From Streptacidiphilus melanogenes (lineage in GTDB: Bacteria > Actinomycetota > Actinomycetes > Streptomycetales > Streptomycetaceae), in NCBI RefSeq assembly GCF_000787835.1, contig NZ_BBPP01000009.1, forward strand, positions 186,803 through 250,802: a stretch of DNA of 64,000 nt, read 5' to 3'. This document shows, in pieces, positions 46,500 to 55,200 of the stretch. The notes beneath the pieces are model-generated. The model was not told the DNA's origin and ran no database searches. It worked only from the letters and a program-made list of their open reading frames with translations. A program made the translations under genes and the position numbers. Numbering within the stretch: position 1 is the first letter of the stretch; the number at the start of each line of letters is the position of its first letter.

Positions 46500-47639
46500 T
46501 CAGGCGGCGTCGGCCTGCTTCCTGCCGCCGCGGACCCACCGGTGCTCGACCTTGGCGAGGCGCCAGTAGCCGATCGCGCAGGCCCAGACGACGACGAACA
46601 GGCCGACGATGACGAAGCCGACGTTGTTCAGGTCGATGTTCGAGATCCAGCCGGTGACCGGGTCGGTCAGGTCCAGCTGGTCGTGCAGGATGCCGACCAG
46701 CTCGATCGTGCCGATCAGGAACGCGACGGCGATCGAGAGCCCGGTGATGGTGAGGTTGTAGTAGACCTTGCGGACCGGGTTCGAGAATGCCCAGTGGTAG
46801 GCGAAGTTCATGAACGTGCCGTCGAGGGTGTCGAACAGGCTCATACCGGCGGCGAACAGCAGCGGCAGGCAGACGATGGCGTACCAGGGCAGACCGGCGG
46901 CGGCGCCCGACCCGGCCATCACCATCAGCGTCACCTCGGTCGCGGTGTCGAAGCCGATGCCGAACAGCACGCCGACCGGGTACATCTGGCCGGGCCGGGT
47001 GATGGACTTCGTCAGCCGGCCCAGGATGCGGTTCATGAAGCCGCGGCTGTCCAGGTGCTTCTCCAGCTCGTGCTCGTCGAACTGGCCCGCCCGCATGGCC
47101 TTGAAGACCTTCCAGATGCCCACCAGGGCCACCAGGTTGAGCGCGGCGATCAGGTAGAGGAAGCTGCCGGAGGCCAACGTGCTGACGGTGCCCAGGTTCT
47201 GACGGGCGCTGGAGTTGTCTTTGGTCAGGTTCGTGGCGATCCGCATGCCCGCGGCGATGCCCGCCGCCAGCACGATCACGATGCTGGAGTGGCCCAGCGC
47301 GAACCAGAAGCCCACCGAGATCGGCCGCTTGCCGTCGGCCATCAGCTTGCGGGTGGTGTTGTCGATCGCCGCGATGTGGTCGGCGTCGAAGGCGTGCCGC
47401 ATGCCGAGCGTGTAGGCGGTGACGCCGAGGCCAAGGCCGAAGACCTGGGTGCCGACCTTGTAGTGGTGCGGTGCGACGAGCGCCGCGAGGATCCCGAAGG
47501 CGACCACGTGCAGGGCCACGATGACCCCCAGCAGACCGGCGCTGCGCCACCAGTCTCTTCTCTCCCACCGGACGACGGGGGTCGCGGGTATCGCACCCGC
47601 CAGGACAGCGGTCGCGGACGGGTTTTCGGGCAGCGTCAT
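46500..47639 (-). CDS. Nickel/cobalt transporter, NiCoT family (probably cobalt)
   Basis: This 379-aa membrane permease has about eight helices. The metal signature in helix II is present (GMRHAFDADHIAAIDN), with VGFWFALGHSSIVI, LFGIGFDTATEVTLM and AGMSLFDTLDGTFMNFAYHW. All are standard NiCoT motifs. A cobalamin riboswitch in its leader argues for cobalt supply to B12 synthesis rather than nickel for urease or hydrogenase. ATG 47639 follows GGAGAGG. It is convergent with cobF. Confidence 0.94.
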   Translation of the reverse strand: MTLPENPSATAVLAGAIPATPVVRWERRDWWRSAGLLGVIVALHVVAFGILAALVAPHHYKVGTQVFGLGLGVTAYTLGMRHAFDADHIAAIDNTTRKLMADGKRPISVGFWFALGHSSIVIVLAAGIAAGMRIATNLTKDNSSARQNLGTVSTLASGSFLYLIAALNLVALVGIWKVFKAMRAGQFDEHELEKHLDSRGFMNRILGRLTKSITRPGQMYPVGVLFGIGFDTATEVTLMVMAGSGAAAGLPWYAIVCLPLLFAAGMSLFDTLDGTFMNFAYHWAFSNPVRKVYYNLTITGLSIAVAFLIGTIELVGILHDQLDLTDPVTGWISNIDLNNVGFVIVGLFVVVWACAIGYWRLAKVEHRWVRGGRKQADAA

Positions 47640-47684
47640 GGAAGGCCAGCCTCTCCAGCACCTCGTGGATGGTCTCGTGCGTGC

Positions 47685-47875
47685 CGTGGCCGGTCTCCTG
47701 GCTGACGGGTACCACCGTCCCCGCCTCTGGCCTTCCCAGGCGCTGGCTGCGCCCAGTGACCTCCCGCGATCGCGTCGGCGACCGCGGGAACGAAGCAGGG
47801 ACTTCCCGATCACAGTGGCGAGGGCCGCTCCGGACTTGAACCGGTCTTCCCGAACACCACGGCCCGACCACCCTA
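47685..47875 (-). ncRNA. Cobalamin riboswitch upstream of the NiCoT gene
   Basis: On the minus strand the leader reads ggtgttcgggaagaccggtt, then caagtccggagcggccctcg, then ccactgtgat, and later gtcagccaggagaccggcc (47689-47707), the B12 box. This block order and spacing are classic for cobalamin riboswitches. It ends about 45 nt before the NiCoT ATG. Boundaries are approximate. Confidence 0.9.
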
Positions 47876-47951
47876 GGGCCGCCCGGCAGATCGCCACAAG
47901 CCTGCGCAGGTGCGCAGGTGTTGCAGATCACTCGGGGTGCACGACCACCGG

Positions 47952-48779
47952 TCAGCCCGACGGGGTCGTGAGCGGCGCCGCCGGACGCCCGGCGGTCGCC
48001 TCGTCGACCGCTTCCACGAACGCCCTTGCCCCGCAGGCCTGGTCGTCGACCGCCGCACGAACGTCCGGCAGATGACAGGAGGCCTGACGCACCGTGTGCA
48101 CCGCCGGTGGTCCCTCCGCGCGGCGTTCGCGGTCGCGCTCCGCGCCGCGACGCACGGCGCTGTGCACGGCCCGGGCGAGCCGGGAGCCCCACACCGACCG
48201 CGGCCCGCCGAAGGGATCGGGCTCGTCCCCCGGCCCCGGCGCCCGGACTGCGACGCAGACCGCGTCGGACGGGGTGCCCGAACAGGAGTACCCCGCGTCG
48301 AGGAGGGCCTGGACCTTGGCCTCGGTGGCCGTCGCCAGCAGGTTGACCAGGCCGGCGTCGGAGACCGGGGCGGGGACGACAGCCAGGATGTTGATCGTTC
48401 CCGGGCGGTACGCGCCGTCACCGGCTGACACCGCGTCGGCCGCCGCCCAGGTCGGCAGGCCGATGCCGGTCGTCACGACGGCCGTCGCACCCTCGTCCTC
48501 GGCCCAGGTGACGTCGTCGACCCTGGCGGCGGTCATCAGGCCGACACCCGGTCCGGTCAGCCCCTCCGCGCTCGCGAGGTCGGCGAGATGACGGTCCGGG
48601 TCGAGGCGGCTGTAACCCGGGCGGACCTGCGCGTTCAGCACCCACCCACGCTCCCCGACACCGCCACCGAGGATCGCGCTGCTGACCATGCGCCAGCCCG
48701 GCCCCGCCCGCCACACCAGCAGGTGCCGACACGCGCCGTCCTCGATCCGCCCGGCCCGCGCGATCCGCACCCGCCCCAT
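47952..48779 (-). CDS. cbiZ: Adenosylcobinamide amidohydrolase CbiZ
   Basis: This B12-salvage enzyme, typical of archaea and some bacteria, removes the aminopropanol side chain of (pseudo)cobinamide to give cobyric acid. The 275 aa carry MVSSAILGGGVG, WVLNAQV, EGLTGPGVGLMTAA, YRPGTINILAVVP and LLATATEAKVQALLDAGYSC with GTPSDAVCVA, all core family motifs. The C-terminal 80 residues are a variable tail. It is adjacent to the NiCoT gene on the same strand but upstream of its riboswitch. Confidence 0.9.
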   Translation of the reverse strand: MGRVRIARAGRIEDGACRHLLVWRAGPGWRMVSSAILGGGVGERGWVLNAQVRPGYSRLDPDRHLADLASAEGLTGPGVGLMTAARVDDVTWAEDEGATAVVTTGIGLPTWAAADAVSAGDGAYRPGTINILAVVPAPVSDAGLVNLLATATEAKVQALLDAGYSCSGTPSDAVCVAVRAPGPGDEPDPFGGPRSVWGSRLARAVHSAVRRGAERDRERRAEGPPAVHTVRQASCHLPDVRAAVDDQACGARAFVEAVDEATAGRPAAPLTTPSG

Positions 48780-49068
48780 CGGTCCCCCGCTCCCGCGCCC
48801 ACCCCCGCGGCGGCGCGCGGCGCCATCATCCCAGGCCGGAGCGTCGCTGTCGTCAGCAGACGGCGGGGAGCCGGTCCTTCCCGCGCGAGTCCGTGCGCGT
48901 GCGAAGGAGTACGCGACGGTATAGCGTTGTTTCTCGTACAGTCGCAGCCGTACCGGTCACGGCCGTATGAACAGCCGTATCCACCGGCCGCATCGGCATG
49001 CGGCACGGCCCACGTCACATCACACCCCACACCGCTTGGATTGGTCCACGCATGCGGGAGGTGGAGCG

Positions 49069-52000
49069 GTGACGACCGCTACCCGGTGGCGCCCAGACCT
49101 CCCGGTGACCGTCTTCTGTCTGTGGACGATCGCACTCGTCGGTCTGTACTACGCCTTCTCCGCCCAGAGAACCATCTTCGTCGCGGTCGGCCTCAGCGGC
49201 GTCGCGGGCATCCTGCTGGGGCTTGCGCGCAACCGCCCTGCCCATCCGCTGCCCTGGCTGCTGCTGGCCACCGCGAACCTGACGTTCACGCTCGGGGAGC
49301 TCGCGCAGATCGTGCTGATCCAGTACGAGCACGAGAACCCTGTCACGTCGATCGCGGACGCCTTCTACCTCGTCACGTACGTCCTGTACGCCGCGGGGCT
49401 GCTGGGCTTCATCCGCTGGCGGTCGTCACGGCAGGACCGGGCCAGTCTGGTCGACGCGCTCACTCTCACCGCGGCCCTGGCGCTGCTGTCCTGGGTCTAC
49501 GTGATCGTCCCCTACGCGCACACCCCGGGGCAGACCTGGTTCCAGCGGGCCGTCTCCATCACCTACCCCCTCGGGGACATCCTGGTGCTGGCGATGCTGC
49601 TGCGGCTGCTGGCTCCGCGCGGCGGCAAGAACCTCTCCCTGGTCCTGCTCACCGTCGGCACCGTCGGGCTGCTGGCGGCCGACGTCGCCTACGCCCAGCT
49701 CCAGTTGCACGACGTGTGGCGCACCGGCACGCCCGTGGACCTGGGGTGGGCGGTGTTCTACGGGGCGTGGGGCGCGGCGGCCCTGCACCCGTCGATGAGG
49801 GCCCTGACCGAGCCGGTGGTAGTGCGGCAGGAGAGCGTGCGGGGCTGGCGGCTCGGCCTGCTGGCCGTCGCGTCGCTGACGGCTCCGGTGATGCTGATGA
49901 TCGCCGCCGCGCGCGGGAAGACCGGCAACGCCGGCGTGATCGGGGCGTTCTCGGCGGTGCTCTTCCTGCTGGTGCTGCACCGTCTCTCCGGCGTCGCGGC
50001 CACCCACCGTCAGGCGCTCACCCGCGAGCGGGTCCTGCGGACGGCGGCCACCGGACTCGGCGACGCCGAGTCCGTGGCGGACGTCGCCGTGACCGTGACG
50101 GGCGCGGCGCGGGTGCTGCTGGACGGCGGCGCCGGGCGCAGCGTGCTGTTCGCGGTCAGGGACGAGAACGGCGACTGGTGCGTGCGGACGGAGGGGGGCA
50201 TACCACCGGACGGAACGCCCCCGTTCGACGCCGACAGCCTGGCGGTGGTCGCGAGCGGCGGCACCCGGCGGCTGAGCGTCGCCGAGCTGCCCCAACCCCT
50301 GCGGACCTGCTTCTCGGGCCGCCATCCCGTGCTGGTCTGTCCGCTCGCCGCACAGGACCCGTCGACGAAGGACCCACCGGAGACGGGCGCGCTGCTGGCC
50401 GAGACCGACGAGTGGGGCCTGGCGTCCCGTCGCGACAGCCTGGCCACGCTGGCCACCCAGGCGGCCCTGGCCACACAGCGGCTGCTGCTGAGCCGGGAGG
50501 TCGGCCGGCGCAAGAGCGAGGCCTACTTCCGGACCCTGGTGCAGAACGCCTCGGACGTGATCCTGATCCTCGGCGACGACGACACGGTCCGCTACGCGAG
50601 CCCGTCAGCCGCCCAGGTGCTGGGCTCGACGGAACTGACCGGAAGCCGGTTCCCGGATATGGTGGTACCGCAGGAGAAGCGCATCGTGCGCGACGCGCTG
50701 GCCCAGATGCGCGTGCGCGACAGCGACAGCCGGCGCGACCACTGGCGGATGCTGCGGCCGGACAAGAGCGCCGTCGAGGTCGAGGTGCGCTGTAGCGACC
50801 TGCGCACCGACCCCACCGTGGGCGGCTTGGTGCTCACCCTGCGCGATGTCACCGAGCAGCGCAACCTGGAGCGGGAACTGACGCACCGTGCCTTCCACGA
50901 CCCGCTGACGGGTCTGGCGAACCGGCTGCTCTTCCAGGAGCGGGTCTCGCACGCGCTGGCCCAGAGCCACCGCGAGGGCACGGTGGTCGGCGTGCTCTTC
51001 GTCGACGTGGACGACTTCAAGATCGTCAACGACGTGCAGGGCCACGGAGTCGGCGACGAGTTGCTGGTCGCGCTCGCGCTGCGCCTGTCGACCACGGTGC
51101 GGGCCTCGGACACCGCTGCGCGGATCGGCGGCGACGAGTTCGCGCTGCTGATCGAGGACCCGATGACGCCAGCGGACGTGGAGGCCTTCGCCGACCACGT
51201 GCTGCAGGTGTTCACCGAGCCGTTCCAGTTGAGCGTGGGCCCGGTGAGCGCCTACGTCAGCGTCGGCATCGCCACCACCGAGGACAGCTACGACTCCGTC
51301 GAGCTGCTGACCCACGCGGATCTGGCGCTGTACGAGGCGAAGACCGCCGGCAAGCGGCAGTGGCGGCACTACCACCCGTCGCTGCAGAGCGGCATGCTGG
51401 AGCGCCACGAGCTCCAGGACAGCCTCAACCGCGCCGAGGTGGACTCCTTCCAGGTGCTCTACCAGCCGATCGTGGAGCTGGCGACCGGCAGGGTGGAGGG
51501 GTTCGAGGCGCTGCTGCGCTGGCCGCACTCCACCCGCGGTGTGGTGATGCCCGAGCAGTTCATCACGCTGGCCGAGGAGAGCGGCCAGATCGTGCCGCTC
51601 GGAGGCTGGGTGCTCGACCTGGCCACCGCGGAGGCGGTGGGCTGGCACCGCCTGCTGCGGGAACGAAACGTGCGCGGCGGTGTGCCGGTGTGGCCCTACG
51701 TCAGCATCAACGTCTCACCGCGGCAGTTCCACGATCCGGGGTTCCCCGGGGTCATGCACCACGCGCTGGAACAGTCCGGGATCGCTCCCTCGTCGCTGGT
51801 ACTGGAGCTGACGGAGAGTCTGCTCATCCGCCGCGACGAGCGGATCCTGGCCGAGATGCAGAACCTGACCGACCTCGGCATCCGCATCGCCATCGACGAC
51901 TTCGGGACGGGCTACTCGTCGCTGAGCTACCTGCGCGAGTTCCCCATCTCGATTCTGAAGATCGACCGCACGTTCATCGACGAGCTCGGTCGGTCCCCCC

Positions 52001-52236
52001 AGCAGTACGCGCTGGTGGAAGGCATCACGCACCTGGCCGACACCCTGGGGGTGACGGTGATCGCCGAAGGAGTGGAGACCACCCGGCAGCAGGAACTGCT
52101 GATCGCGCTGGGCTGCCATCGCGGTCAGGGCTACCTGTTCGCGCAGCCGATGGAGGCGGAGGCCGCCCGCGAACTCCTGCTCGAATCGGCGTCCGGCGCC
52201 TTCAGGCCCAGCACGCTGCGACCCGGAGTCGCCTGA
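49069..52236 (+). CDS. Membrane GGDEF-EAL protein (diguanylate cyclase/phosphodiesterase)
   Basis: This 1055-aa c-di-GMP turnover protein has an N-terminal block of eight or nine membrane helices (residues 1-310), a GAF-like and PAS region (about 320-600, FRTLVQNASDVILILGDDDT), a GGDEF domain with intact IGGDEF at 686-691, and an EAL domain with FEALLRW at 812-818, plus IAIDDFGTGYSSL. Both active sites look complete, so net activity is undecidable. It resembles the RmdA/RmdB group of Streptomyces. GTG 49069 with GGGAGG at 7 nt is preferred over the ATG at 48967, which has no ribosome site. The next gene starts 42 bp later. Confidence 0.93.
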   Translation: MTTATRWRPDLPVTVFCLWTIALVGLYYAFSAQRTIFVAVGLSGVAGILLGLARNRPAHPLPWLLLATANLTFTLGELAQIVLIQYEHENPVTSIADAFYLVTYVLYAAGLLGFIRWRSSRQDRASLVDALTLTAALALLSWVYVIVPYAHTPGQTWFQRAVSITYPLGDILVLAMLLRLLAPRGGKNLSLVLLTVGTVGLLAADVAYAQLQLHDVWRTGTPVDLGWAVFYGAWGAAALHPSMRALTEPVVVRQESVRGWRLGLLAVASLTAPVMLMIAAARGKTGNAGVIGAFSAVLFLLVLHRLSGVAATHRQALTRERVLRTAATGLGDAESVADVAVTVTGAARVLLDGGAGRSVLFAVRDENGDWCVRTEGGIPPDGTPPFDADSLAVVASGGTRRLSVAELPQPLRTCFSGRHPVLVCPLAAQDPSTKDPPETGALLAETDEWGLASRRDSLATLATQAALATQRLLLSREVGRRKSEAYFRTLVQNASDVILILGDDDTVRYASPSAAQVLGSTELTGSRFPDMVVPQEKRIVRDALAQMRVRDSDSRRDHWRMLRPDKSAVEVEVRCSDLRTDPTVGGLVLTLRDVTEQRNLERELTHRAFHDPLTGLANRLLFQERVSHALAQSHREGTVVGVLFVDVDDFKIVNDVQGHGVGDELLVALALRLSTTVRASDTAARIGGDEFALLIEDPMTPADVEAFADHVLQVFTEPFQLSVGPVSAYVSVGIATTEDSYDSVELLTHADLALYEAKTAGKRQWRHYHPSLQSGMLERHELQDSLNRAEVDSFQVLYQPIVELATGRVEGFEALLRWPHSTRGVVMPEQFITLAEESGQIVPLGGWVLDLATAEAVGWHRLLRERNVRGGVPVWPYVSINVSPRQFHDPGFPGVMHHALEQSGIAPSSLVLELTESLLIRRDERILAEMQNLTDLGIRIAIDDFGTGYSSLSYLREFPISILKIDRTFIDELGRSPQQYALVEGITHLADTLGVTVIAEGVETTRQQELLIALGCHRGQGYLFAQPMEAEAARELLLESASGAFRPSTLRPGVA

Positions 52237-52278
52237 GCCGGCCGCCGCCCGGCTCCCGAACCCCTGGAAGGCCCCTGG

Positions 52279-55200
52279 ATGGCGATGCCACAGAGACCCT
52301 CGCCCACGCCACGGCCCGGCCGGTACCTGCTGCTCCGCAACGACCAGGAGCAGTCCGGCGTCTGGCCGGCGGAGCTCGCACCGCCGGACGGCTGGCGCCC
52401 GGCCGGGCCTCCGTCGGAGTCCGCCCACGCGTCCTCCGCCGCGCTCGCCGCAGGACGCCCGTACCTCTGGCCGAAGCTCAGTCCCGGTCACCGCAGCCCG
52501 CCGGGCGCGCCGACCGGCCGGGCCGCCGGCCGCGGAGCCCGCGGCGATCCGGTGCCGACCGTCTCCGCGCTGGTCCGCACGCAGGCACACCGCACGCCGC
52601 TCGCTCCGGCGCTGCTGTGGGCCGGCGGCCAGTTCGACTACTCCGCCTTGGACACCCGCGCCGACGTGACCGCCGCGGCGCTGCAGGAGCGCGGCTGCGT
52701 GCCCGGCACGGTGGCGGCGGTCTGCCTGGACCGCACCGCCGATCTGGTGGTCTGCCTGCTCGCCATCCTGCGCACGGGGGCGACCCTGCTGCCCCTCGAT
52801 CCCGCGATGCCCCCCGCCCGCCTGGCCCATCTGCTGGGCGACGCACGCGCCCGCCTGGTCATCACCGGGGAGGACCACCGGCGGCTGTGCGAGGCCGCCG
52901 CGACGGCCGGGTCCGTGGACGCCGGTCGCGGGGCCGCCACCACGGCGGTCGTCCCGGTCGACGAGGTGACCGGCGTGGGCAAGCCGGGGGAAGGGCCGTG
53001 GGAGCGGCCACGGCCGGACGAGCCCGACCCGGACGACGTCGCCTACCTGATCTACACCTCCGGCTCGACCGGGGCGCCGAAGGGCATCGCGGTCACCCAC
53101 CGCTCCCTGGCCGGCTCCCTGGCCGCGTCCTCCGCCTGGTACGGCTGGCATCCCGGCGACCGCGCCGTGCACCTGGCCGCGATCAGCTTCGACACCTCAC
53201 TGGAGCAGATCTTCGGCCCGCTGATCACCGGGGCCGCCACCGTCCTGACCGGCGGACCGCCCTGGGCCCCGACCGAGGTGCTGGACGCCGTCGCCCGGCA
53301 CCGGATCTCCACCCTCGACCTCACGCCCGCCTACTCCCGCCAGCTCCTCAGCCTGCTCGGGACCGGCCGGTACGCGCTCGACACGCTGCGGCTGGTGGTC
53401 GTCGGCGGGGAGATCGTCCGGGCCAAGGACTGCCGCGGCTGGCTGGAGCACGCTCCCGGGGCCAGGCTGGTCAACGCCTACGGACTGACCGAGACCACGA
53501 TCACCTCGACCACCTGCGACCTCGGCGCCTGGGCCGCCACGGCGGACGACAGCGCCCCGGCCCCGGTGGGTCGCCCGCTGCGGGGCACCCTCGTCCACGT
53601 CCTCGACCCGGACCTGCGGCCGGTGCCGTCGGGCGAACGGGGCGAGGTCTACATCGGCGGCAACCATCTGGCCGAGGGCATCTGGCGGCAACCCGACCGG
53701 ACGGCGGAGGAGTTCCTGCCGGACCCCCTGGCCGACAGCCCCGGGGGACGGATGTACCGCACGGGCGACATCGGGGTGCTGCAGCCGGACGGAACGCTGT
53801 CGGTGGTCGGCCGCGTCGACGACCAGATCAAGATCCGCGGTCACCGGATCGACCCCGCGGAGATCGAGGCCGTGCTGCGGGCCCACCCGGCCGTCGACGA
53901 CGTCGTGGTCGTCGCGCAGCAGCGCGACCAACGTGACCAACTGGACCAGCATCTGGCCGCGTTCTACCGCCCCGCGCCCGACGCCGCGCCCGACGGCGAG
54001 ACGGCGGACCAGCTGCGCCGCGCGCTCGCCCGGGCCCTGCCCGGCTACATGATGCCCGCCTCGTTCACCGCCGTGGAGAGCCTGCCGGTCACGCCGCACG
54101 GGAAGATCGACCGCCGGGCGCTGGCCCGGGCCGCGCACCAGGCCCGCTCCACGGCCGGCCACGCCCCGCCTCCCGCCCGAGCTCCTGCCACGCGCGTCCC
54201 GGCACCGGCCGTTCCCGAACCGACGGTCTCGGAGCCGACCGTCCTCCCGCCGGCCGCACCGGCTCCGGCCGCTCCACTCCGGCCCCACGCCGCCATGGCA
54301 CACCTGTGGTCGCAGATCCTCGGCGTCGGACACGTCCGCGAGGAGGACGACTTCTTCCATCTGGGCGGCAACTCACTGCTCGCCATGGAGATGCTGGCGC
54401 GGGCCCGCGTCATCTTCGGCATCGACATCACCGAGGTGCGCGAACTCTCCCGCGCGCTCCTGCACCGTCCCACCCTCGCGGCCTTCACCGAGCAGGCGAT
54501 GCTGGCCCGCCGCGGCCGACTGACCGGCGCCGACCAGCCACCGGTCGACTTCGCCGCCGAGGCGGCGCTGAACCTGACCGCCGCCGGTACGCGCGGCCCC
54601 GAGCCGAACCCCCACCGGCCCAGGGACATCCTGCTCACCGGGGCGACCGGCCTGTGCGGCGCGCACATGCTCGACGAACTCCTGCGGCGCACCGGAGCCC
54701 GGATCCACTGCCTGGTGCGCGCCGCCGACCAGGCCCAGGCCTTCGAGCGGCTGCGCGCCGCCCATCTGCGCTACCTGCGGCGGGATCTCGCCGCCGACCG
54801 GCGGCGGGACCGGATCCTGCCGACCGTGGGCGACCTCGCCGCGCCGCGGCTCGGGCTCGCCGCGGAGACCGCCGAAGCGCTGGAAGCGGAGCTCGACCTG
54901 ATCTACCACTTCGGCGCCCAGGTCAACTTCATCTACCCCTACCAGGACCTGCGGGCCGCCAATGTGAACTCCGTCCGCGCGCTGGTCGAACTGGCCGCAC
55001 CCCGGTCGGTCCCGCTGCACTACACCTCCAGCCTGGCGGTCATGGCCGGGTACGGCGCCGCGGGCGTCAAACAGGTCACCGAGAGCACTCCCCTGGGCCA
55101 CGCCGACTACCTCTCCGTCGGATACGTCGAGTCCAAGTGGGTGGCGGAGCTGCTGCTGCAGCACGCGGCCGCGGTGGGCGTCCCGGTCAGCGTCTACCGG

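Noticed and set aside
47826..47840. A tRNA-like T-arm sequence (ccggttcaagtccgg on the minus strand)
   Set aside because: There is no acceptor stem, D-arm or anticodon around it. It is the conserved core of the NiCoT cobalamin riboswitch.
49021..49068. The ATG at 48967 as start of the GGDEF-EAL protein
   Set aside because: It has no ribosome site and would add a His/Arg-rich leader. GTG 49069 has GGGAGG at the right distance and leads directly into the membrane segments.
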